DNA of 64,000 bases. Origin: Podospora pseudoanserina. Lineage: Eukaryota; Ascomycota; Sordariomycetes; Sordariales; Podosporaceae. A program made the translations under genes and the position numbers. Position 1 is the first letter of the stretch. Each line of letters begins with the position of its first letter. The notes below the pieces were generated by a model, which was not told the origin of the DNA, made no database searches, and saw nothing but the letters and a program-made list of their open reading frames with translations. The stretch spans positions 1,984,001-2,048,000 of the forward strand of contig NC_085925.1 of assembly GCF_035222485.1 (NCBI RefSeq). The letters are read 5' to 3'. This document shows positions 13,003-24,388 of the stretch, piece after piece.

Positions 13003-13896
13003 ATTTGACGAGGGGAAAAGGGGGGATGGTTCGAGGGTGAGGTGGAGCTGGAAGTGATGATGATGATGACGATGATGATGGTTACAGGGGGTAAGTAACA
13101 GTGTGTGTGTGGAGTTGATGATGAGTAAGGGGAGGGGTGGTAAAGGGCAGGGGGGTGGTAAATATCTGGACAAACGGTTGGTTTGGATGTTGATGATGAC
13201 TTATGTGGGGAAATAACTAGTACAAAATTGGGAGGAAGAGAGGAAAGGGAAGGGAAGTGAAAGGTATAAATTTGATGATTGATGTAGACATATAGAAGGG
13301 GAAGAAGGGGGAGGGGGAGGGGAGGTGGCCGGGGTGTTGGTAAATATGAAATATGAACTTTGCATGGAACGGACATGGTGGGCATAAAGGCAGGCATTAT
13401 TTGGCTTTGGCTCTTGGCTTTCACATGATGTGTGTGTGTGTGTGAATACGGATGAAATGATCTGCGCAGTTTGAGAGTTATACCCTGCCTTCCTTTTTTT
13501 TTCTTTTCTCGTTTCATGTTTATTCCATGTTTCATTCAAATCGTGTTGAGTAATCAGATAGCAATCACACCTATCTGGGCCATCGCCGTGACACCTTCTC
13601 CTTTCCCAAAACATCGTACAGTTGCTCCAAAGAGCCGAAAGAAATACCTCGACACATTCGATACAACTCATCCAAATCACAAAAGTTAACACAGCCTATG
13701 AGAAAGACTATGTAAATTACACACCAAGACCTAATAAAAAATAAAAAAACGGACAAAAAACTACACCCCCTACAAAAACAATGCTGGGGAAAAAAACCCA
13801 GCAGAACTACTCATCAGCCTCCTTAAAGAAACCCCTTTATCAGAAAAAATAAAAAAAGGAACACCTCAAACTAACCACCATTCCACACCATCCTCT
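13003..13896. other. Convergent intergenic: kinesin and F-box gene 3' ends
   Basis: The kinesin side is G-rich with a TGATGATGATGA-type run (about 13057-13080) and purine tracts. The F-box side (13690-13890) is A-rich with AATAAAAAATAAA-like polyadenylation motifs for either strand. A short (TG)8 run sits at 13429-13444. No gene seen. Confidence 0.6.
13429..13444. repeat. (TG)8 microsatellite
   Basis: A perfect dinucleotide run in the shared 3' flank. Confidence 0.9.
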
Positions 13897-16800
13897 TCAA
13901 GCCCTCCCCTTCCCCTTCCCCTTCACCTCCAAAGCAGGAAACTCCTCCTCCTCCCCCTCCCTCTCCCACTCCCCATTCACCACCCCTTCCTCCCTCTCCT
14001 CCCCCAACCTCCTCAACCTCTCCTCCTCCTCCAATATACTCAACCTCAATGCCAACGCCAAATCATCATCCATCTCCCCGTCACCACCACCACCGCCCAA
14101 GTCAACAACACTGTTGACCCCACTAACCCCGTTATACCCATACATCTTATCCACCATTGCATTCGATCCACTCCCACCACCCCCGCCCCCATTCGTAACA
14201 CCCTTCCCCTTATCCTTCTTCCCCCTCCCATTAGGTTTCTTAACCACCACCTGAAACTCTTGATACATCTCCAGATCCTCCTCACTCTGATGCTGCCCAA
14301 CCGGAGAATAGCAATCAGTCACCTGCCCCGAAGAATCCCCCCCGCTCTCCAAAAGCGACAACCTAATCGCCCTCTGCATCTGCGCCTCGAAATCGTCCTC
14401 CGTCGTCTCCTCTGGCAAAGGAGCCAAAACCACAGAGGAAGAACTCGCCCACGCGGCAGTGGCAACACCACCATTGGAAATGCTCGGTTCAGGGGTGATG
14501 GTCTCAGCAGTGCTGCTGCTACTGCTGCCACTGCTGCTCCCATCCAACGACCCCAAATCGGCATTCGATCCACTGGCCGTGTCACTTGCGCTGAAGCGGC
14601 GCTGTTCATCCAAAAGAAGCGACTCTTCCGAGATCATCTGGGCATACTGCAGCGCTTCCTCCTCGGTGAGCTCAGCAAGACCGACACCAAACCGCTTGCG
14701 GAGACGGTCGAGTTCCTTGGAGCGGTGTTCCTGCTCCCTGCGCATCTCTGCCGCTTCAGCCGCAATGTACGAGTCAACACCGGCACCATCACGGCGACCA
14801 GCCAGCCGCCCGTGAACATCATTGTGACGATGGCGACGCTTGCGTCCAGTTACTTGGTTGGTAGAGCTGTAGGTCCAGTATCGCAGAAATGTACCAAACG
14901 CAAGGACACCACGCAAGGCCGTCGGGTCAGGGTCCAAAAAAATGGCACCGACCTTGTAGAAGTTGGCGTGTTGGAGAGCAGGGTTTGATTGGAGGATGTG
15001 GCGTGGAATGCGTCCCGAGGGTCTGGCGTTGAGCGTTCTTATGGGCTCAAGCGTCGAGGCCAGAGGGTCCCATGCTTGCACGAGCCCGTCACTACCTCCG
15101 TGAACTACATACAACGCCGACACACCCAGACTGGAGATCTCAGGCGAGTCGGTCTGAATGACTCTCACCGGCTTCACCACGGGGGACGCGTCTCGCGCAT
15201 TCCACAGCACAATCGACCCGGTGCTGGTGCCAATGGCCAACAAGCGCGCGCGGCGGCCCGGAATCTCACCCGAAGCATGCCCAGAAGTAGGCGTGCCAGG
15301 AGGGTCAGCGAGCTGCGAGCCAGAATGCAGAGGATCTTCGAAAGGCGCCATGACTGCAAAGGTGGACAGGTCCATGGAGCTCGCCGTAATCTCGGTACTG
15401 GCATTGCTCTTGAAAGTGAACTCAGTGAGCTTCCATTCCTCAGAGTCCGGTTTTGCGGCATTCTCCTCGGTTCGAGGAGTGTTCAGACCAGAGCCGACAG
15501 ATGTTTTGCCCGGTCCATTCGGAACCACCTGATCACCGAAAATGGACGAATGAAAAGGCTGAGCCAGGGGTGTCGTCGGCCCTGAAGGCGTAGTCACCAG
15601 AGGCCGACTCTCTGCCCGGACAAGCCTGAGGACAGATGCCTGTTCGCCCCTGCCATGACCCATGGTGACCACAAAAATGCCTTCCCCAGCTCTGTTTTCA
15701 TCCCCCCCAGCAAAGTCGACCTCGAGCTTGCGCAGCATGTCCCAGCCGAGGCACGCCTTCCGCCAATGTTCAGGCTTGTATCGAAAGAACTTTTCGATTT
15801 CCTTGGACTCAGCAATGATCTGGTCTTTGTTCAATCTCATAGAATTGCAAGGTGATCGGGGTGAGTAAGAGCCACGGACGACGTTCCTATCAAACTCATC
15901 AGGTCTAGCCGTACGGCGAGTGGCCTCGATGAGTTCCCAGTAGGCAGTCCGACCAGAGTACCAGGCGTGCCTGACCATCTGTTCGAGCTTGCCTTTGACC
16001 AGGGGCGGCGTGGGAACATCCCGAAGGTAGAATACCTCACCCAACGCGTTCAAAGCAACGGCCCAAACTCGACCCAGAGCTTTGCGCTTCAAGCTGTAGT
16101 TATCATCCACCTTGATGTCGACAACGGGAACACCTGGGCAGAGAACCCAGCGAGCGGTCATGTCGCCCTTGGAAAACCGAGGCCCAGTTGAGTCAATGCC
16201 CAGTGTGTAAGCAGTTACAACACCGAGCGTAGAACCAGTCATGATGCCTACCATGGAGTTTGTCACCTGCATGGGGTTGGGCGTCTTGGCAATCCAAACA
16301 GCAGAGACAGCCTCCATGAGCTCCGGGATCTTAGGAATCTCGGGTTCCATGTCAATAATGACATCGTCCTGGCCCAGATACTTGCCACGCAAGTCTCCAG
16401 CACCCTTGAAGTACACCCGGCCACCAGGAAAGCCTTCTCCACCAACCAATCCATACTGCTGGCTCACATCCAAAACATTTGGAACCGCAGCCAGGCCGTC
16501 ATCCAGACCCCAAAAGTCAAGGTCGGGGAAAACCTCATCCAACTGCTGAAACGAAAAGGGGTCATCGAGCCCGACCTTGTCCAGTCGACCCGTAGTCGGA
16601 TCGCTGGTCGTGGCGATACCGAGGTCGCGAGAGCCATGAATGACCTTCGGTCCTTGCCTGCCACCAGTGAAGTTGGCATGAACGGTCGATATCATCCACG
16701 GCAGTTTCGAATTGTACGTCAACACAGCACCGGACTTCTTCTGGCTGGCTTTCGTAGACGTCCCAACACCACCACTACCCGGCTTTCCACGAACCACGCT

Positions 16801-17556
16801 CCTGAGCAGGCGAGTGCGCAACAAGTACTCGCTGCGCCACGAGGCAGACGTGGTCAGCCGAGTGAAGAATCGAACCTCGGACCTGATGACATCATGGTGA
16901 GATTCGCCCTCCTGTTCCTTTTGACCAGACTTCTTCGATTCTGCCAGGGCATCACGCCCAGGGAAGTATCGCAGGAAGGCAGTCCGCCAGGCATAAGGGG
17001 TCGTAACAAGCGCATAAAACCGCTTCGACACTAAAGCCACAGCGCCGTGCGAGTCGGGATGGAGGTGGGAGAGGACTTGGGTCAGGAGTTCTACGCGGTG
17101 GTCAAAGTCAGCCGCCGGCACCTACGGCTGGGGGCACGGTATCAACCAACCATTGGGAAAGTCGGTCAGCTGGGCACTCTTGAAGGGCACGCCATTGCTG
17201 GTGGGCTTCGAGTCGGAAGCCGGGCGAGGACTCTGACGGTTCGAGAGCATCACTGATGACGCATTTTCATATTCCGAGATGCGCTGGCCGGCGACCAGCT
17301 CATAGCTTGGAGCAGTATCAACATCGACTTCAACACCAGCGACGTTCAGTCGGTCCAGCTTGTGGTCGAGCTCGCTGACGTCAAGCTCGCTGCCCCGCGC
17401 ACCCGGAGAGGGGCTCCGAGCACGGCGCTGGGACTGGCTGCCTGGCCGAGGCTGAGAGCTGGGGCGACGTATGCCATATTGGGAGGCGGTGGACGGGGTA
17501 GAGTCGGTGGGTTTGTGAGTCTCGCTGTTTGAAACTTCAGAAAGCCCTGATTGCAT
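13897..17556 (-). CDS. F-box protein with beta-propeller-like region and two ubiquitin-interacting motifs
   Basis: Two exons on the minus strand: 17556-17151 and 17090-13897; 3600 nt, 1199 aa. The 60-nt intron (GTTGGT donor, GGCTGAC branch about 17 nt before the TAG acceptor) removes an in-frame TAG at 17124-17122. Joining gives LTDFPNELLTQVLSHL, a textbook F-box start, followed by SKRFYALV and AWRTAFLRYF (residues ~132-180). The middle has WD-like phrases (LAIGTSTGSIVLWNARD and GGSDGLVQAWDP). The C-terminus has two UIMs: DDFEAQMQRAIRLSLLE (~1034) and DDDLALALRLSILEEEE (~1142). By family knowledge it would be an SCF ubiquitin-ligase receptor resembling the fission-yeast Pof10 type; UIMs suggest it also binds ubiquitin. 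The N-terminal 130 residues are Ser/Pro-rich and probably disordered. The 3' coding end is very G-rich. Confidence 0.87.
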
Positions 17557-17740
17557 AAACCTAGTTTTCCGTGGGAGCCAAGAGGGGGTTCGTTCGGCTG
17601 TGCAAGTTCAGGTAGCACAGTCGTTGAGAGTAGTGAGAGAGTGAGATGTGCGGATAGCGTGCGTGGTATCGCGGTGGTGCTTGGCTCTAACGGTATTTCC
17701 TTGTCGTCGCGGCAATTGATTCCAGAGTGACGTGTTTCTG

Positions 17741-17758
17741 GAGAGAGAGAGAGAGAGA
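17741..17758. repeat. (GA)9 microsatellite in F-box gene leader
   Basis: It lies about 185 bp upstream of the F-box start codon (a CT run on the coding strand), a common element in fungal promoters and leaders. Confidence 0.9.
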
Positions 17759-19855
17759 TTTTTTTCGCGTCGCCAACTTCGGCCGTTGCGCTGTGGGTGA
17801 GTTCGGGAGAGTCGCAACGTCCAATTGGCAGTTGGCCTGACAGGGAATCCGCCGGATGCCCACGGGGGCGCTCTTCTTGGCAACGTTTAATATCGGAAGC
17901 TATCCGAGCACCTAGGTAAAAAGCTATCCTTCAATTCTCAACTCCAAAACATTCGATATTGAGAATATGGAAATTCGGTCCTTCAACAACCGGTGATGCC
18001 GAACAAGTAGTCCCTCCATCATCCAACGTCTCACTTGACAGCACAGACCTTCAACCTCCTGTTATGAAAGCTGCTTGCCGCCATGACTAGAAGCCTGTCT
18101 TCCTGCTTCCCCTATCAACATTACACTAATATCCGTACTATCAAACAAGGACCAACACGTCAGTCACCACCCCTTGAAGCTCATCCCCCGTGCTTTATCC
18201 ACACCATAGTATCAGCCAAAATGGATCCCCTTCTCGGATCACATCCCGAAAGCTCATTATGGAGCTTCAACACGGCGGGCATCAACAGATTTTCCCCCAT
18301 CGCTGGCACCGTTTGAACAGAAACCCCCGCCCGACTCCGACGTCCCTTCCATTTCTGCTATGTCAGCGGCTCAGAGGAACAACGTTGACCCTCTGCTTTC
18401 TCGCCCACTTCTCTAAACCACCGGTCTAAACCATCGTGGTCATGTAGGTATCTCACCTCTCATGATGGCATCCAAGCATAAGAGCGATCATTCCAGCTCC
18501 CAACTTCGTATATGTAGATTACGAGACATGCTCGATAGACATCGGAGCGACCACTTGCTTGCTTGTCCGCAGGTCATCTTGATTTTATTCATACCGTTCT
18601 CAAGAGTGTGGACATGCACGCGGAACAATCTCCAATTTCTCAACGGCCACCCAACACAACCCTCCAAGTCTCACCCCTTCTCCACTGAGACATATGGCCC
18701 ACCGCAACTGTGAAAAAGTGATATATCACATATCCGAATTCCGAGTATGGGATGTTGTGTTTTGCAGCCAGAAATCAGAGACAAATATCCGACACCACGC
18801 AGAAGAGACCGGCCCGATAGGATTTTCTTTGCTTGGAAGAAACACGCATTGTACAAATCATGCAGGATACGTACCATCCCGTTCATACACACATGTTATG
18901 TTATGCTATGGCTTCCCTACCTCAAACCTGGACCAACAACAAGCACAACAAGCTTTGTGATGAGCTGGCAGTCCAATATCCCGCACGAAACGTATCCCTT
19001 CCATGGTTCAGTAGACAGTGGATAGCCAGCCAGCTAGGCATGCGGTCTTCTGCGGGCCGCCCCTTGAAAATTCCCACACTTGTTGCTCGCTCCGAGCGGA
19101 CAGGCTCAAGTCTTCCGCTGTTCCCCGGCCAGCCAGCCGGTGGGAAATTCCCATAGATGGTGTTATCACCGACAACCGTCTCCATAGAACTAGTTAGCCT
19201 GTCGGGTTTTACAGAAATGTGATTACCTAACCCCCGTCTTGAACCCCCTCCCCCCAACCCAAGCCAAAACCACTATCACACAAAACCCCCCACCACTATT
19301 GAATTGCCAAACTTCCCTAGATAGAAAGCTTGGTTTAGAGGACCGTCCAATCTACCAAATCAGGCCATCTTGTCAGGTTTGTTCCTTTCCTTGCTTCTCT
19401 ACAGGAGGAGCCTTGTCACCGACCAGTCAAACCTAGCACAAAGGGGTAATTAACCCCCTGTGGTGCTGGCACGCCCATTCCCTGAGGTCTGTAATATCAA
19501 TCAACCGCGGTAATGAACACTCACTCCCTCACTGACTCAAGAACCCCCCCCAGGGGGGCAAAACCTGACGACGGCTGCTGCTGCTACGTGGGAATAAAAC
19601 GGGGGAAAAAAAGTAACAGGTATGTAAAACGGGACCTTGTCCACTCCTCTTCCGACCATCCGACCATCACAAAACAAGAGAGTACATACCACCTGCTCAT
19701 TTCACACCCAACCCCCTCCTCTCTCAACGGAAAAAAAAAAAAACCAGGATAGAGAAAGGAAAAAGCGGGAGGATTTTGACCCCCGGCGGGTCTTCCCGTC
19801 TCTTCGCCCCTCCTCCCCCCCGCCAGATCACCTAGCCCCCCAAACCTTCTGCTGT

Positions 19856-19975
19856 ATGGGGAACATATTCTTTCTTTTGGTCAGTTTATTGTTGATCTCT
19901 CCTGTCGACTTCGGTGAAGTGCAGCCACCCTCCCTCTTCCAAGAAGCAGGTTATGACGATGACATGTGTGTGTAG
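19856..19975 (+). CDS. Small ORF with signal-peptide-like start, doubtful
   Basis: ATG to TAG, 39 codons. It begins MGNIFFLLVSLLLIS, a hydrophobic core like a secretion signal, then an acidic tail ending in YDDDMCV. It has no homology that I recognise and only one cysteine in the mature part. Chance occurrence is quite possible in 6.8 kb of non-genic DNA. Confidence 0.12.
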   Translation: MGNIFFLLVSLLLISPVDFGEVQPPSLFQEAGYDDDMCV

Positions 19976-20209
19976 CCCTCGTCCGACAACCGGACACCGA
20001 TATTCATCTGCACGTCGTCCTACCCTAAAAGTACTTGCCTACTTTGCTGCTTGTGCCATCCCCGAGAGAGACACCAACACACAGACGTAACCAAACCCAT
20101 CATCATTGACAATCCCAACCGACCGGTGGGCTACCTACCGTTAATCCGTACCTTGAGCACAACAAAAAGTTGTGTATCTCTAAAATCTCGCCCTTTCGAA
20201 AAAGCCGTC

Positions 20210-20243
<34 letters not shown>
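20210..20243. repeat. AC microsatellite (about 16-17 units)
   Basis: An uninterrupted CA/AC run within the gene-poor interval. Confidence 0.92.
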
Positions 20244-20244
<1 letters not shown>

Positions 20245-20644
20245 CGGTAGGTTTCCAGAAAAGTAAAAGCAGCGGCCACAGGCTTGCTCCCAGCTTCAAT
20301 CCCAGTCACCGTTCTAGAAAAAGTTGAGCAAAAAAGCCCCTAGATAAAAAGAAAGCTGCAACCCTTTCTGCATCAAGACGCATTAGTCCATCACCAGCAG
20401 TCCACTGTCCACAGTACCAAGCAAAAAGGAAACAGGATCAAAACAACAGGGGCCGGGGAAGCAAGACAGACAGCACTTCTTGCAGCTGCTTTCTCAGAAT
20501 GAAAAAGACTGCCATTCCAATTGGTGTGGGTAGCATCGACTTGCCTCCGCGGCACCAAATATTGGGCAAGGGTTTGTTGGGTAGTCAAAAAGTCCTGGGA
20601 GTCAGTAGTCACATATCTGTAATCCTTGGAAAAACCCCCATGAG

Positions 20645-20666
20645 AAAAAAAAAAAAAAAAAAAAAA
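20645..20666. repeat. Poly(A) tract, 22 nt, with nearby AAAG repeats
   Basis: A perfect A22 run, followed about 70 bp downstream by AAAAAAAG and GAAAGAAAGAAAG purine repeats (to about 20757). This is a nucleosome-disfavouring sequence in the gene-poor interval. Confidence 0.9.
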
Positions 20667-20998
20667 CCATCACAAATTCTCATTAACGGCCCACTTTCTG
20701 GTGATCAACCAAACAAAAAAAAACACCACGCAAAGAAAAAAGAAAGAAAGAAAGAAACCTACCCGCAAGTACAACCCTGGCTCCGCTGTTGTCGGATGAT
20801 GCGCGTCTCGTCTCGAGAGATCACCGTCCTGGCCAGTGCGTCCCGTGGTCCCGTAGTGCTAAATGTTCGGCAGGTGGACCACCCCCCTCCCCTGGGGAAT
20901 GGTGGGACGAAAGAGTGTCATTGGGTGTTTCGATCATCCCGTTCCCCTTGCTGCTCGAGGGGTCCGGTCCTCTCTTCCCCGTGAGCCCATCTGGAAAG

Positions 20999-22252
20999 TT
21001 ATGCCAGTTGCTGCCGTCTTGATGAAAAAAAAAAGCTTGATATCTTTCGCCACGGCAAACCATGATTGCTGTGTGTTCTTCCCAGATTTGCGGCCGATTC
21101 TGCAGCTCTCAGAGTCGTATTTTCATGTGGTGAACCGCTGCGTGAAATGGAAATCAGGTTCAACCAAGTCCGGAGGGTGTCACTTGGCGAGGTTCCGGCG
21201 TGTGCTTCCGGCAAGCCGAGTGAGGGGTAATCGCTGTTGTGTGTGCATCGGGGCAACATCAACAAAGCAGGATTAGACCACTGCCGGGGCTTGCTTGCTT
21301 CTGGTAGCATTTCGAATGGAGAAAATAAACGGTGAAAGCTGGCTTCGGGGCGGTCCTTGAGCCCGTCCCTTTGCTGGGTGATGATGGCTGCGGGTTTGGT
21401 CGAATGATGGTGATGCATGGCGCTCGAAAATGCCGTCGCATCGGGATGGAAAAGTTGCCTGACACCGGTCCTCGAATCCCGCAGGGTGACGTGGTGAGAG
21501 GAGTTTGTCTCATCAGCTCGAACCCCGAAGCGGTGAAAAACCCAGGCCACCACACAGGCCGAAAGACCACTGGGACCCGACAGCCTGGGACGAGCACCTC
21601 CACCACCGCCAACTATGGATTGCCGCAGCAGGTTAGACCACACAACACTATCTCGGTTGGGAGGCCAGCGGGCGTTTGTCCAAAACCAACTCATCACTCT
21701 TTTGTTGCTGCTTCTTTGACGCGGTGTGATAATTGAATGCGACCTTCTCGTGGAAGGAATTCCAAAAGACCTCGGCCCCACTTCGGTTTTGATTTTCTTC
21801 AAGCAACAGCAAGGAAGCCAAGGTTCCAGCCCGTCGGTGCCAGTGGAATCCTCAAAGCGGGGGCGCGTTCCATATTCTAGAGTGAGCGGCCCATCCCGTC
21901 CACAAGCTCCGTTTTGGACAACGGCGAATGGACGCCGCCCTCTGCCCACTGCACATCCGTCGGCATCAAAAACCACACCATGACGGCATTGCAAAACGAG
22001 ACCCTTGAAACGAAGAACTGGGTCCATCCTCTTGACAGGCAATCGGATCTCAACCGGCAGTTTTTGTTTTGTCAGACTGTCAAGGGCCCGGACGAACGAC
22101 CAGCTGTTGCTGAGGCTGGTGCTGTGCTTGGCAGCATGGAAAAGCAGCTTGTCTGGCGGACTTACCGACAAAAATTGTCGTGCCGGCGAGACGAGACACT
22201 GCGGAGCACAATTTGTAAGGCAGCGCAGATCACGCCAGCCGCAGCGGTCCAT
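20999..22252 (-). other. Long stop-free frame of unknown status (417 codons from ATG)
   Basis: From an ATG at 22252 the minus strand is open for 417 codons, and the frame is open without ATG up to about 22558 (519 codons). The predicted product is Arg/Ser/Thr/Pro-rich, has no transmembrane segment, repeat or recognisable domain, and lacks the C-ending codon preference of neighbouring genes. By composition it looks non-coding, but a frame this long is unexpected by chance. It ends beside an A-run. It could be a lineage-specific or decayed gene, or an accident. Confidence 0.2.
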
Positions 22253-24388
22253 CAGTCGTCCTCGTGGCTCTTCGGTTGGTTGCAAGGTTGCGGCCGTCCG
22301 TCGACTGCTGTTTCTGGTAATGTAGATTGACGCGGACGGACATGCTGCGATGGCAACGTTTCGCCGGCGACTCGGTTGTGATATCTGCAGTGTGTGTCCC
22401 TCTGTCTGTGTCGTGTCAGCACTCAACTTCCATGTCCCCAGCGCTGTGGGGGGCGCTAAATCGCGCAAAACCGATCCCTGGGGGAAACGGAGGGTGCGGC
22501 CCGGATTGGTTGGAGGGTTTTTTATCCGGTATTTCGGGACACTCGACGTCGGCGCCAATAAGCATCATCTTGTCTACACACCAGCACATGCAGTCGAGAC
22601 TTATTGCAGGTCGCTGCTTGGTAGACAGGTACCTGCCAGAGAGCCGGGCCAAGCGTGCCAACCAGCTGTTCGCATGGCTCCCAGAGACATGTCACCCATT
22701 AGCCTGCACCAGGCCGTACAACCACCTTAGGGACTTGCTTGATTAGGCTGGTCGAACATGAACTGGCACGCACCTGCAGTGGATGGCGCACCAATGGCTT
22801 CATGACCAAGCAGAATCTGTGGACGGTGAGGTCGCCTGGGACCACGCGTCTGGACAAGCGGCCATGCCATGCCACATGGTTGAGCTGTGGTCGAGTTGAT
22901 ACGAAGTAGGCAGTTCCACGTCCTTGAGAGAGAAGAGATGGTGGGTGTCCGGCCCAGTAGGTGGCTCTCTCGATCCCCGATGATACGGCGTTCCTGGTTT
23001 CTGGTTTCGGGGTCGGAGGCGCAGATTACCGCTCCCAGTCCGGGGGAGAGGGCCGGCCTCTCACACCGCAAAACTGGGAAATTTCGTGATCAAATGCCGA
23101 CGACAGTGGTCGTCGGGACGCGTAACGTTCCTCACGGCATCACTCATCATCGGTACTTGTCAATTTGGCTCGGAGGTGATCGGCAGCTTCCAGAAGGCTG
23201 GACGACATCGTGCTTGCACACTTGCCCAGGCACTGGATAGGTGCCGCTGGTGGTGTGTTGTCAAACTTCCAGTGGAAACGGAGGGACCTACAAGAAACGG
23301 TTGCTGTCCTGGATCAAAGCCAGGGTCTGATGTCTCGGTTCTGAGTGGCTGCTGGGGGTTGGGAGGGCTCCACACCTGAAAATTCTGGGAGTCGGGCAAT
23401 TATCCCGTTTGGACGAAGACATGGGGGTCTGCCCCGCACCAACCCCGGTCTCTTGGTCTTCCAAGGGAGAGGCAAGCGAGGTGACTGGCCGGCCGCGAAA
23501 TGCTGCACGCTGCCCCAAGCACCTGGGAAATGTGAGTGAGCATTTGCGTGCCGCTCTGTAAGTCCCGTTCCAGTTCCTCCCAGCAAAGGGAGCGGTTCCC
23601 CTCTCGAGCCACTCCATCCTCGAGCCATTGCATCGGGACCAGCCAGTGGCAAAGCAATAGACTGCTCGGTGCACTAAATGCCAACTGGTTTGTTCGCATC
23701 CATCAGGTGTCTGGGGTTCTCTCACGCTATTGATAAGCGGGTGTCCTCTACTCTGGTGTTTCCAAGCCCCATGTTCCCACATTTGGCGTGGACCTTGCCT
23801 GTCCTGTCGACAGTACGGCGCTAGCTGCACGCTCCCTCGTTTCCATCTGCTGGTTCTGCTGGAGCTAGTCTAGCCTGTTGCACCACTGTGCCCGAGCTGG
23901 TGGCTCCGAACCATAGTCCACCGTCCCAGCTTTCTCCTCTTCTTAGCCCACTCCCTCCCCAGCCAACCTGCCCGGCTCCACGGTCTCCTGCTCTGCTCTC
24001 TTCTCTCCCCTTTCCTTTCGACAGAGCACCGGAGCATTGGCACGCAGCACTCGACTTGCTGCCATTGCTGTGTCGAAAATAACGACCCCGAGAACGACAG
24101 GAGTTGTCCCATCAATCCATCGCTCGCGCTGCATCCACGCCGCAGCTGTTTTGTCAGAAACAACGACGGGAGACGAACGACCAGGGTTGTCGAGAGGGAT
24201 TCCCATTCAAGTGGTTGTTAACTAACCAACTGGACCACCACCACCACCCTCACTCAGCCTCGCAAATCATTTCGACCGAACTGAGTTTCGCGACCTTCAG
24301 ACTAAACGAATTGACAGCCAGCTGTCATCCGAATTGATCGACATATCAACTTAAACCAACGACACAGTACTACCACACCACCGCCAAC

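Larger units (their letters stand above)
17557..24388. other. 6.8-kb gene-poor divergent interval
   Basis: This lies between the F-box start (-) and the zinc-motif gene start (+), about ten times the usual spacing in this window. The first ~350 bp are the F-box leader and promoter. The rest holds microsatellites, poly-A/purine runs (20640-20760), a small signal-peptide-like frame (19856) and a long stop-free minus-strand frame (20999-22252). No spliced gene with recognisable domains was found on either strand. Possible contents are a long regulatory region or leader for the zinc-motif gene, non-coding transcripts, or lineage-specific genes. Confidence 0.55.

Noticed and set aside
13897-17121. 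Reading frame that would start with GTG at 17121 as a separate F-box gene
   Set aside because: It begins immediately after an in-frame TAG. A 60-nt intron (17150-17091) with good branch/acceptor joins it to the upstream exon in frame and completes the F-box, so it is one gene.
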